Positions 11,501-20,435 of a stretch of DNA of 43,887 nucleotides are shown here, in pieces (the first letter of the stretch is position 1; every line of letters begins with the position of its first letter). The notes beneath the pieces are model-generated. The model made no database searches. It was not told the DNA's origin and saw nothing but the letters and a program-made list of their open reading frames with translations. Location: positions 102,127 to 146,013 of the forward strand of contig MU619266.1 in assembly GCA_025201805.1 (NCBI GenBank). The letters are read 5' to 3'. The DNA is from Parasitella parasitica. Taxonomy: Eukaryota > Mucoromycota > Mucoromycetes > Mucorales > Mucoraceae. A program made the position numbers and the translations under genes.

Positions 11501-11589
11501 AGGAAGATTTTGATTGTTTATCGCAAAACTCTGGACAGGTTGCTGCGTCTCAGATTTTTATTATCGATGATGATGAAGAGGATGATTAA
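8515..11589 (+). CDS. MAD1: Spindle assembly checkpoint coiled-coil protein MAD1, seven exons
   Basis: Kinetochore/nuclear-pore scaffold that converts Mad2 to its active form. Exons: 8515-8523 (9 nt), 8580-8661, 8731-8879, 8937-9023, 9083-9259, 9311-9461, 9509-11589; 911 residues. Long coiled coils fill residues 30-550. A Mad2-interaction-like segment, NVRILELLDNPASKD, is near residue 560 (human has KVLHMSLNPTS), followed by SLLDRLKKENADL. The C-terminal RWD-type domain is recognisable: KRIDRLHSVWEAKV, IRQLLGYNVIFRN, then IQDRNIPAFLNAAAQEF (human RQDSIPAFLSSL). The conserved Bub1-binding RLK appears as RLH near residue 636. Unlike usual MAD1, about 180 acidic residues follow the RWD domain, ending in IFIIDDDEEDD. 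The tiny first exon encodes M-T-D and joins IPVKRKRVTADILSF, a likely nuclear localisation signal. The MAD1 call rests mainly on the C-terminal third. Confidence 0.88.
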
Positions 11590-12053
11590 TAAATCAGATT
11601 GATAATAATAACTAGAACTAAACAATCTTCTTTTTCACGGACATAATACAAGCGAGATATCAGATGGTGGTGGCTTTTTTATTTCTTGCTGGTAAATATA
11701 CACAGTAAGAAATAATTTATTTTCTTTACATCGGAATGTATGATGCGAATATTTTTTCAAAGTGGGCTTGCCAAGCAATTATACCTTTCTTCATGAAGAT
11801 ATTTTATTCTGCTCAACCCTCATTATGATTTCGATCAGCTAAACTATGATTACTACTTCTATGAATATTTTGATCTCATTGCATTTTGCCCATCATTTGA
11901 ACAATTAAGAAAGCACCGTAGTGGCTCATTAGATTTTTAATGAAGCCGTGGAACTGCATGAAGGACCGACTCCGCATTAGTCCATGGGGGCTATGCAAAA
12001 AAAAATCTATAAAAATTGACATGTTCTTTTTCCATCAACCCCACAAATTGGCA
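11590..12053. other. Intergenic between MAD1 and Tom20-SET gene
   Basis: AT-rich, with the MAD1 3' flank first (no strong signal). A CTATAAAAA TATA-like stretch lies about 45 bp before the ATG at 12054. An in-frame ATG at 12021 could extend the next protein by 11 residues (MFFFHQPHKLA), but Tom20 proteins normally start at the later methionine. Nothing else is seen. Confidence 0.5.
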
Positions 12054-13514
12054 ATGAAAACATCAACCATCGCACTCATTTCTACTGCAGTTATCGCTTC
12101 ATTTGGTATTGGATTTGTGGTCTATTATGACTGCAAAAGAAGAAGCGATCCTCAATTCAAAAAGCAACAAAGTAAATCAAACCCTTTAAATATATCAATT
12201 ACCAACTCACTAATGCTAAAAAAAAAAAACTAGAACGCGAGCGCAAGAAGGCTGCCAAGCAAGAAAAGCTAAAAAAAGGGCAAGAACTTTCCAGTGTTGA
12301 GGCATTGATTGCTTCAGTCTTGAAGTCTGTTGCCGAGGAAGACTTTCCGGAATCTAGTCAAGAGAAGGAAGCTTACTTCATGGAAAAGGTTGCTTTGGGC
12401 GAGTCATTGTGCAAAGAAGGCCGTGATGATGATGCAGTTTTACCCTTTTACGAGGCACTCAAAATATATCCTGCACCTTTGGAGCTGATCATGATGTATC
12501 AAAAAACTGTACCCGAAAAGGTATTCCGTATTATTGTTAATTTGATGTCTGTGGAGCAACAAAAACGACACTCTGACTTCTACGATCACTTCCCCCCTAC
12601 TGAATTGCATATCAAATTATTACCATTCAAGCAAGACGACAAGACTAAGCATCAACTCGTTGCTGATAGAGACTTTGACCAAGGCGAGGTTGTATACGTT
12701 GAGGCGCCTCTGATTTCAGCACTTAATCCTCAATTTGAGGGCTCCTACTGCAATTTTTGCATGAAGAAACTGATAGAAAAAGTTGAATGCAAGAACTGCG
12801 ATCAAGTCGCTTTTTGTAGTAGAGAATGCGAAACCAAAGCAAATCAGCAATACCACTCCTTTTTGTGTTGCAACTCTAAGCTTACTCCAGATAACAAGGC
12901 AATGGAATTCAATGCTTTTGCTAAAACCAACAATGTGAAATACCCTCAAATGATTGCTCAGTTTTTATCAAGTATGGTTTTTGAAGAACTGGAAAAGGGT
13001 AAATTGGGAAAAGACGCACCTTTTTACAGTGCTTGGGATCACATTGAACGCTTTAATCAGCAAGAACTGGAGGCTAATGAGGATACAGCCAAGGAAACCA
13101 ATATGATCAAGGAGTTGTTGGCATCCAAGGTCCCTGGTATCGACGAGTTTTTATCTGATGAAATCTACTTGATGCTCAAAGGAAAAATGAATGAAAACGC
13201 ATTCAAGATCCATGCCTTAGACCTCGGTACAGAGGTAAGCTCTTTTTTTCTTTCTTTTTTACGCAAATTGTCGTCAATCTGCAAAGCTAACTGCTTGAAT
13301 ATGGTAGAAATGTACAGAACCCGCACGTTCATTGAATGTTGGGTCGACGGGGTTGGGCTCTTCTCTTTATAAAATCTCAACATTTGTTGGAAAATCAGAT
13401 GATCTAGACGATGCCAATATCTTGCTTGAATTCAAAGATAATTCAAATGTTTTGACAGCAACAGTAGTTAAGGATATCAAAAAGGGTGATGAAATTAGAG
13501 CTTTTTATGCTTAA
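12054..13514 (+). CDS. Tom20-like mitochondrial import receptor fused to MYND/SET (SMYD-like) region, three exons
   Basis: 441 residues; exons 12054-12171, 12234-13234, 13308-13514. The N-terminus is Tom20: a membrane anchor at about residues 5-24 (STIALISTAVIASFGIGFVV), YYDCKRRSDPQFKKQQ, a basic linker, then the cytosolic receptor domain with KEAYFMEKVALGESLCKEGR, FYEALKIYPAPLEL and MYQKTVPEKVF, all Tom20 hallmarks. Residues about 179-199 (HQLVADRDFDQGEVVYVEAPL) are an N-SET segment. Residues 212-251 are an intact MYND zinc finger (CX2C, CX2C, CX3C, HX3C). The C-terminus, ATVVKDIKKGDEIRAFYA, is the end of a SET domain. The SET cofactor motif NHxCxPN is not found, so methyltransferase activity is doubtful. 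The protein should sit in the outer mitochondrial membrane, facing the cytosol, and receive presequences. The SET half may be structural. Confidence 0.88.
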
Positions 13515-13929
13515 TTACACGAATAAAAATACTGATTTGAATTATGAATAAAGGCAAGTATTATTTCCTGAGAGTGGGGATGTAGATGAGCAACAGGAAG
13601 GATCACCACCTCGGTCCGGAGATTCGCATATCTCGAACAGGCGGGATTTTTGTTTTGCTGTATGAAGGTATAGTTTTTAAGCGAGAGGAGTGGGGAGGAA
13701 AAGCAGCAAGGCATTGCAGAGTCCATGAACGGCCTCTTTTCATCTACAACCTTGTGTATGTGTTAACAAAATGGAAAGCATCATCTTGAATATTGGCTAC
13801 ATTATCCAATGCTCACAATAAACGATGGATGGATGAGTCGATCTGGATAGATGATGCTTTTTTTTTTACTAGACTTTCTTGGATGCATTAGACAACTAAC
13901 AAGTGAATTCATGTACATAGTTACTAGCA
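13515..13929. other. Promoter region of the uL2 ribosomal protein gene, with T10 tract
   Basis: 415 bp between the Tom20-SET stop and the ribosomal protein ATG. A T10 tract at 13858-13867, about 62 bp before the ATG, is typical of nucleosome-poor, highly expressed promoters. An open frame at 13586-13789 has no protein-like features and is treated as chance. GC content here is higher than in other spacers. Confidence 0.5.
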
Positions 13930-14232
13930 ATGGGTCGTGTTATTCGTGCTCAGAGAAAGGGTGCTGGAAGTATCTTCCGCTCCCACACCGTTGGCCGTAA
14001 GGGTGCTGCCAAGCTCAGAGTCTTTGATTTTGCTGAACGTCATGGCTATGTCCGTGGTATTGTCAAAGATATTGTCCATGATCCCGGAAGAGGTGCTCCT
14101 CTTGCTAAGGTAAGATTTTCTTTGACAACGACAGTTTAGCATTTTGTGTTAATATTGATTTTAGGTTGTTTTCCGTGATCCTTACAAGTATGTATTTATT
14201 CTGGCCAGATTTAGGTTCCATAAAATGATAGA

Positions 14233-14280
<48 letters not shown>

Positions 14281-14970
14281 GTGTGTGTGTGTGAGATATG
14301 TCGAATAGAATGGCAGAATAGAAACCGATACATTTATGGCATATTTTAGAGCTACAGTGGAAAATATTGTGCATGAAATTTGTTTACTGACAGCTGTCTT
14401 TATTCTAGGTACAAACTTCGTACCGAGACATTCATTGCCACCGAAGGCATGTACACTGGTCAATTCATCTATGCCGGTAAGAAGGCTACCTTGAACATTG
14501 GTAATGTTATGCCTTTGGCCTCTGTTCCTGAAGGTACCGTTGTCTGTAATGTCGAGGAAAAGGTTGGTGATCGTGGATCTATTGCCCGTGCTTCTGGCAA
14601 CTATGTCACTATCATTGGCCATGGTGATGATGGCAAGACCCGTATTCGTCTTCCCTCTGGTTCCAAGAAGGTTATTCCCTCGACTTCTCGCGCCGTCATT
14701 GGTATCGTTGCTGGTGGTGGTCGTATCGATAAGCCTCTTTTGAAGGCTGGTCGTGCTTTCCACAAGTACAGAGTCAAGCGCAACAGCTGGCCCAAGACCC
14801 GTGGTGTTGCCATGAACCCCGTTGACCATCCTCACGGTGGTGGTAACCATCAACATATTGGTAAGGCCTCTACTATGGCTCGTGATTCTCCTGCTGGTCA
14901 AAAGGTCGGTTTGATTGCCGCTCGTCGTACTGGTCTCCTCCGTGGTACCAAGAAGATCAAGGATGCTTAA
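13930..14970 (+). CDS. RPL2: 60S ribosomal protein uL2 (Rpl2/RPL8), three exons
   Basis: Core large-subunit protein near the peptidyl-transferase centre. Exons 13930-14109, 14165-14187 (23 nt) and 14409-14970; 254 residues, the same as yeast Rpl2. The full family sequence is visible: start [36 protein letters not shown] (across the 23-nt exon), [37 protein letters not shown], and the signature [18 protein letters not shown], whose histidines are essential for peptidyl transfer in the family. Third codon positions are strongly C-biased compared with neighbours, as expected for high expression. The second intron (14188-14408, 221 bp) is unusually long for this window and holds a GT microsatellite. 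AATAAA occurs about 20 bp after the stop. Confidence 0.98.
14235..14293 (+). repeat. (GT)n microsatellite in intron 2 of the uL2 gene
   Basis: About 59 bp of near-perfect GT dinucleotide repeat with one GC interruption at 14275-14276. It lies in the middle of the second intron of the ribosomal protein gene. The opposite strand reads (AC)n. Such an array can adopt left-handed DNA and is prone to length change. It is a candidate strain marker. Confidence 0.97.
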
Positions 14971-15274
14971 TTGTCTCAACCTTTGTTTTAATAAATTCTT
15001 GGTTTCTTGCACTTCTGCTTTTGCATAACCGCTTTACGCAGGTATTGAGAGATGTACCAAACAAACAATTTATTCCCGTTCCTCGTCCTTTTTTCTAGGC
15101 GAATGTTTGTTAAGCTAGAAAGAGATGTATACTCCACGGGCCATTTTCAGATTAAGCTTTCTCCCCTGTCTCTCCTGTCAGTTATATTTCCCTACATACA
15201 AACAAAATAGTTGAGTGCATATAAATAACCTTACATCAACATGGATGAAATCTCTTCAGATTCTACTTTAAAAA
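14971..15274. other. Intergenic between uL2 gene and NPF-motif protein
   Basis: 3' flank of the ribosomal protein gene (AATAAA) followed by the promoter of the next gene. A TATAAATA lies at about 15219-15226. An ATG at 15241 opens a 15-codon frame that overlaps the chosen start at 15275 in another frame (see findings). Nothing else is seen. Confidence 0.5.
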
Positions 15275-16500
15275 ATGCCACTTCCTAAAATTTTGGCGCC
15301 TTTGATGCCTCAATCGCAGCATTTTCAACAAAAGCAGCATGACTCAGTATTGTCTCCTGCATTGCCAATGAGTCCTCCGTCTAATAACCCGTACAACAAC
15401 ATGATTGGCTTGGCTACAGAAGAGACGCTAGTCGAATTGAATGAAGATTTAGTATCAGAAACTGCAGTTATCTTGCACGAAAAGCCAACTTCATTTGACA
15501 TGTGTGATAACGACCTTTTGATCGAATCCTATCATGACAACGAGCAGCCAGATCAAAAAGTGCCGGCCCCATCGTCTGCCTTCGAGACAACCATGACTGC
15601 AAGGACAACTTATCAAAGCTACGACACATCTTCTTCTTCATTGACCATGTCATTGACTGAGAGCGGCAATGAGACACTTGTTGAAATCACAACGGATGAC
15701 GAGATTGAAGAACCAGTTGAGCATAAAGCATCACCTATGGATCGTACTACACCTGTGACCCCACCTCAGCTGGCGGAAGATGAGCATGCATTTATTGATG
15801 CTATGGATCACGAGCAAGAATTTATGAAAAATCCTTTCAATCCTGCTACGTTTCATCAATCCGCTGAAATGGCTGAAGTTGCTGAAGTTGCTGAAGAGAT
15901 CAGCCACGATATCAAGAAATACAATGAAGAGCAAATGGAACAATCAGATGATTTGGTAAATGTCGAAACAATGCAAGAAGAAGATTTTACTCAGCCTATT
16001 CAAGCTCTCTCTACTACCCACTACGGCAATCCCTTCGATGAGCCTGAGGAACCTGATTTTAAGATGAAAACTAACTTTAAAAAGACGCCTAGTCGTGAAG
16101 GAAGCCTCAAAAGTAAATGTATGAAATTGATTCGCGGCATGAAATTCCGTCTTAGCCAAGAAAAGAAGCAAGGGAAAAAAGAGAATCGCATGAAAACTAC
16201 CTTTTCTGATGCCTCTGCTGACCAAGAAGGGCATATTGACACCAACTGTAAGTTTTTGGTTTTCTTCCGAAGGAAATACATGGATTTTAACTAGTTTGTA
16301 TAGTGGCAAGATCTGTCTCAACTGTTACTATCGTAGATGAAGAAAGGCTAACGCCTATTTATCGTCGCAATATTGCCAAATCTATTCTACACAATCTCAC
16401 CAAGACGGAGCCATTTGAGCCTTACAAATCGCCAGAAATAGGTTCAGATGCTTATGATATCAAAGTGCTCTGTGACCAAAGCTTCTTTGGCCGATATTGA
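15275..16500 (+). CDS. Hypothetical disordered acidic protein with NPF motifs, two exons
   Basis: No family recognised. 389 residues from exons 15275-16247 and 16304-16500. The protein is low in hydrophobic residues, acidic over residues 50-270, and looks disordered. Two NPF motifs (MKNPFNPATF, about residue 186; GNPFDEPEEPDF, about residue 252) are the classic ligand of EH domains in endocytic adaptors. A basic stretch at about 265-305 (KKTPSREGSLKSKCMKLIRG, then KKQGKKEN) could bind membranes. The C-terminus after the intron (TPIYRRNIAKSILHNL...PYKSPEIGSDAYDIKVLCDQ) looks more ordered and may be the conserved core. An endocytic or trafficking role is only an inference from NPF. The start is uncertain because an upstream ATG in another frame overlaps it. 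Confidence 0.7.
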
Positions 16501-16619
16501 TATTTTAACTAGGAAAAATTTACAACAATGTCCCAAATCAAAAAACTCATTTAATAAAGAAATTTAATCTTATCCAGTTAGGCAATCGTCTTAACACCTA
16601 GAGGGTTATCACCAACAGA

Positions 16620-17514
16620 AATTTCATTATAGCTTTTTTAACATGACGGCCAAATTTGGCTTCCTGGCAATCTTGATATTTTACCTTTTGCTTAATACGG
16701 TAAGGCAAAATCAGAGTACGAAAATGACAATATTTATTGAGTTCATGTTAAATCTTTATAGCTGATATCTGTGCCATGAACTCCGAATGACTTTGGCATT
16801 TTGAGGAAGGCAGGTACTTGATTTGCATGTAAGCTTATTGATCCTGAAGATAGAGTTAAACAAAACAAAAAATAGGCGCATCTACTTAAAAAATTACCTG
16901 TAGCAGGAGATGCTTGTTGCCTATACAAATTCAAGTGATACAGAAACCTATCCATAGTAAATCCCACTGTTTCTGTCATCGTTACGAGGCCATTATCTGT
17001 GCCTGAAAATCGAAGATTTTCTGAATTGAGGAGGTCATCATCAAGCTTGAAGGGTGTAACATTACCGAGACACTTGAAATTTGTCTGGCTGATAATATGC
17101 TCTTCTTGATCTTGATCCTTTGTAGCAGAGTCAAACCATTCTTGATACATTCGTTGTCTAAAATTTGCTAGCCTCTCTTTACAACCCAACAATCTTTGAT
17201 TGATTTCATCCCTTGTGTTTTTCAAATGTTGAATTTGCGTATACAAAGATGTCTGATTTTTGCTATTTGCCCAAGCTCGCTTCAAACCACTGATGCTATT
17301 TTGCAAATAAAACGTCTTCAATTCTTCGGAAACTCGTTTTACCTGCCCTTGCAAAGCCTTTAAATCGCCTTGCTTCATTGCGGATGAGACTTGACCTTCA
17401 GAAACTGCTCGTGATTTTCCTTTTGAAGATAAGGCTAAAGGCCTTTCTTGTGATTTTCCTTTCGAAGTTGAGGCTAAAGGTTTTTCTGGAGCTTTTCCTT
17501 TAGATGAGGATGGC
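16620..17514 (-). pseudogene. Fanzor-like (eukaryotic TnpB) RNA-guided nuclease relic, N-terminal half
   Basis: On the - strand an open frame runs from the LINE poly(A) junction at 17514 to the donor at 16898. It is joined by an 81-bp intron (16817-16897) to an exon ending in TGA at 16743-16745. From the ATG at 17378 it encodes 184 residues. Features: Ser/Lys tandem repeats (SSKGK) at the start, coiled-coil residues (LKALQGQVKRVSEELKTFY), NFKCLGNVTPFKLDDDLL, and RFSGTDNGLVTMTETV, which I read as RuvC-I with its catalytic Asp, then FLKMPKSFGVHGTDISYKD. Past the stop, the same strand still reads protein-like pieces (LPYRIKQKVKYQDCQEAKF) in shifted frames down to about 16620, so the gene is truncated and decayed. 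The family call leans on the matching C-terminal relic at 18695-19400. An unrelated transposase is the alternative. Confidence 0.6.
17411..17514 (-). repeat. 39-bp coding tandem repeat, 2.7 copies, cut by LINE end
   Basis: Units 17411-17449 and 17450-17488 are 39 bp each and nearly identical. A third, 17489-17514, stops after 26 bp exactly where the T20 run begins. On the - strand each unit encodes 13 residues (STSKGKSQERPLA type). The array lies at the N-terminus of the Fanzor-like frame. It shows that the retrotransposon end sits inside a repeat unit. Confidence 0.9.
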
Positions 17515-18487
17515 TTTTTTTTTTTTTTTTTTTTGTATGTGTGGTGACTTTATTAAATGATATCCAAAGACATGGTAGCTGTGTATAAGGTCTAAGTAGT
17601 AAGGGAAGGAGCAAGAGGTAGACGCAGAACAAAGGAAAGCAGCGAGGGATTAGCCCTGTTTAATTGCCTTTATGGCCCTATCAAGAGGCACTTGGTGAAC
17701 CCAAATGGCATTGGAGCATCCCAAAATGCATTGATAGTGGTATGTCCAAATAGTCGAAAAGACCTGACCCAAAAACAAGAGATGGTCATCCGAAAGGGGA
17801 AAACAATTGGGATCAAAAGTCAACCCCATCCAAATGGCCTCAATATTGGGAAATGCCGCAAAAAAGTTGAAATGTTGAATCAGCTCAAGCCATAAATATG
17901 TCTTGAATGGGCAGCCAACAACTAAGTGATACCGATCCTCATATCCAGAGCAAAAGGAACAAGTAGGAGCAACGGTACGATTAAGAAGGTGTCTATAAGA
18001 ATTGCATGCAATGGAATGATGTAGTAGACGCCACCAACGTTGTAGATCTTTACCAGCAAGATCTAGAGACCACAAAGCCTTCCAGTTGAACGCTCGAAGG
18101 TACGGTAAGTACGATCGAATGTGAACGAGGGGAGGATGCGGCCAGGGACGACGTGGAGGAGGAGACTGCCAAGAGCGACGCAGGACACCGAGAGGGACAA
18201 CGGACACAGGAAACTTCTCGGGACGACCAGTATCGATAACCCAACCAGTTAGTTTTGGCAACCAAAGAGTTGCATAGTGGTGCAATACACCGGCAGAAGA
18301 GTTCCAGCTGACTGGTAGCAAATCAGGCGTGACAGACAAGGGAGACGTAATTTTGGACTTGATGGTGGGGTGCCAAGCAAGATTCTTTTTGCCTAGATCA
18401 TCAGATATCCGTAGTGTAGCTCATTTAAATATATTTAAGTTGAAAGAACCGCCTTTTAATCTTAGCGAGTCTGCCATTTGATTTCAC
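17515..18487 (-). mobile_element. 5'-truncated non-LTR retrotransposon (LINE), 3' end with poly(A)
   Basis: Read on the - strand, the element ends in A20 (T20 at 17515-17534 on +), preceded by about 115 bp of 3' UTR after the stop at 17650-17652. The coding part is the C-terminal end of a LINE ORF2. Only about 950 bp remain, so it is strongly 5'-truncated, as is common for target-primed insertions. I looked for target-site duplications beside the poly(A) (AGATGAGGATGGC on +) and near 18400-18500 and saw none, so the 5' boundary is uncertain and may lie between 18420 and 18490. It lies inside the N-terminal repeat array of the Fanzor-like relic. Confidence 0.85.
17650..18487 (-). pseudogene. 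LINE reverse transcriptase C-terminal fragment with zf-RVT domain
   Basis: The frame is open from 18339 (and, without an ATG, from about 18417) to the stop at 17650-17652. It contains the zinc-binding reverse transcriptase end domain (zf-RVT): WWRLLHHSIACNSYRHLL, then CSFCSGYEDRYHLVVGCPF, then LWLELIQHF, i.e. the CX2C...HX4C arrangement. Upstream of one in-frame TGA (about 18418-18420) the same frame continues to an ATG near 18475 (MADSLRLKGGSFNLNIFK), consistent with a single nonsense mutation in an older ORF2. The polymerase core (YxDD) is absent. Not functional. Confidence 0.85.
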
Positions 18488-18694
18488 AATACGCTATTTG
18501 GAAATTTTATATGCGCTAATTTGTGAGACTATGTTGAAGTCAAATATGATTTAAGCTGTTACAAAATAGCAACCAACTGTTTATTGATATTAATATATGA
18601 ATAGAAAAGTATGGTTGTATAGTTCCTATGTGGGTTTAACGATGCAACTCACATTCGAAATATTCATTAAGCGAAGCACACAGACACTCGTGGA

Positions 18695-19400
18695 ATGAGA
18701 ACAGAACTGGATTCATTGAAAACCGGAGAAGTTTCAAAATTCTTGATTGCTTGCAGAAAGCGTATACAATCCTACGATACAATGTATGGATTTTATAACA
18801 GAGGCCTTTGGTAAGTGTAGTAAACTCTTGTACATATTTTAAAAATATGTTAACCAAATGGGATAGGTCTTCAAAACTAAAGTTTAGATGTTATAGAAAG
18901 AAGCTAAAAGCCTTCAGCGAAATAGTCAAGATGTTTACTCATGTTAGCATCAAATATCGTACGGGTGCGTCCACTGATGTGAAGTCAACAATGAGAAACA
19001 ACAACGAGAAACAACAATTCTTACTCCCGCCCTCCACCACTTAATGGATCAGTTAAGGCAAATAAAACTATCATTGCCTATGGAGATGGAAAATTTTCAC
19101 CTACCTTGAAAGGCAAAAGACCTGGACCTACAAAGACTATCATAAAAGCTCTTCAAAAATGCCAAGAAAATCGTGGCGTTACAGTCCAAATGGTAGATGA
19201 ATACCTCACCAGTCAAGTCTGCAACAACTGCAAAAAAAGAAATGTTAAAAACGTTGTGCAACGATCAGCAAAGCGAAGAATACATTCTGTATTACAATGT
19301 CAAGAAACCGCGATAAAATGGCTGTAAAAAACATCTCTTTGATACGCCGTGGGTATTCGGTTTATCCAATACACCATTACAGGCGAGTAAAATTGTCAAA
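18695..19400 (+). pseudogene. Fanzor-like (eukaryotic TnpB) relic, C-terminal half with RuvC/zinc-finger motifs
   Basis: Three + strand pieces line up as one decayed gene. Piece 1 (18695-18810) ends at a GT donor, joined by a 56-bp intron to piece 2 (18867-19044), reading ...MYGFYNRGLW/SSKLKFRCYRKKLKAFSE. Piece 3, shifted by one base, starts near 19061: IIAYGDGKFSPTLKGKRPGP, then VDEYLTSQVCNNCKKR and VLQCQ. A second shift near 19310 gives RDKMAVKNISLIRR. The order GD(G)..KGKRPGPTK, DEYxTSxxCxxCK, zinc-finger Cys, (N)RDxMAxKNI is the RuvC-II/zinc finger/RuvC-III end of TnpB-like nucleases, in the Fanzor arrangement where the catalytic Glu is in the DEY/DEF segment. At least two frameshifts and a shortened second Cys pair mean it is dead. 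N-terminal RuvC-I is missing here. Confidence 0.72.
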
Positions 19401-20435
19401 AAAAAAGAAAGCATCATCCTCTCATTAATTTTCTTTTGGCAGCCTCGCAGACATTTTACCCGAGCATTGTGAATCTTCAAAGCGTGCGTTTGGTTCTTTG
19501 TAGACAGAGGTTGCACAACAAGATCGATTGCCGAGCATTTTCACGAAAAATCTACCTGCATAAAATAACTGTGATTTGTTGGACGGTGCTTATCCTATAG
19601 CATTAGCTTTCAACCCATAGGTATTTAATTGTCAAACATGATCTGATTGTATCTATTGTTTGATTCATATAGATTTATTCTAATATATAAGTAGACAGCT
19701 TCTTATCAATCAAGAAAATCATAATTCTGCTAAACAAAATCTGTACGTTCCCTATTTCATATTATTATCTGATGGAAGATCACAATATGTACCTATTTAC
19801 ATATTACATTCAGTCATTTCAAAGCTTGAAAATCCACAACAACCTTTTTTAAAGCTTGGATGTTTTATCAAGTCTTTTCAAAAGCTTCACTCGAGCTTGA
19901 ATTACACAAGACCTGGCTTGATGTAGCAAGCTTTTTACAAAGTTGGTATGAGCTTGGCTCAACAAAAATACGTATATCTACCTTTATTAAGTTGGCGTTT
20001 ATTGTTTTCCTATTTAACTTTTTTCAGTGAATCAATATAATAACATCCTATATCCAAGTTCTCCGTGATATAATTGTATGAAGTCTCTCTGGGAATAATC
20101 ATTGTATTGCAAAAGTTCTACTTTTACATTTACTCCTTCTTCTTTAACTGTGGATAAAACCTTGATTTACCTCATTTGAAGTTGTATTTACTTTCTTCAA
20201 ATTCCAGTAAGTGAGATAGATAAATATTGTTTGTCTGGTTCCATTGCATGAACAACAGATGATCTTTTTACTTCAAATATTAGGGTTCAAAAGAACATAA
20301 AAGTAAATCTCAGAGGCGTTCTATTCGCCATAATTCATCATCAGGATGCCTTTAGTCGTTGTTCGTGTATTATGCTTTATTGTATATTTAAGTATGAAGT
20401 GGGTATAATTATATTTGCGTTGTAATGATAGCATT
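19401..20435. other. 1 kb AT-rich spacer with a cluster of AAGCTT motifs
   Basis: No coding potential is supported. The left end may include the flank of the Fanzor relic. Between about 19820 and 19965, AAGCTT or GAGCTTG occurs six times in different contexts. The rest is AT-rich. The 3' flank of the acetyltransferase gene lies at the right end. Confidence 0.5.

Noticed and set aside
14182-15012. 276-codon frame antisense to uL2
   Set aside because: Long only because the ribosomal gene has biased codons; it includes the repeat (HT)n from the microsatellite and no family features.
18808-19044. Free-standing small gene starting at 18808
   Set aside because: Its second half is an exon of the Fanzor-like relic and its first residues come from intron sequence after the donor at 18811.
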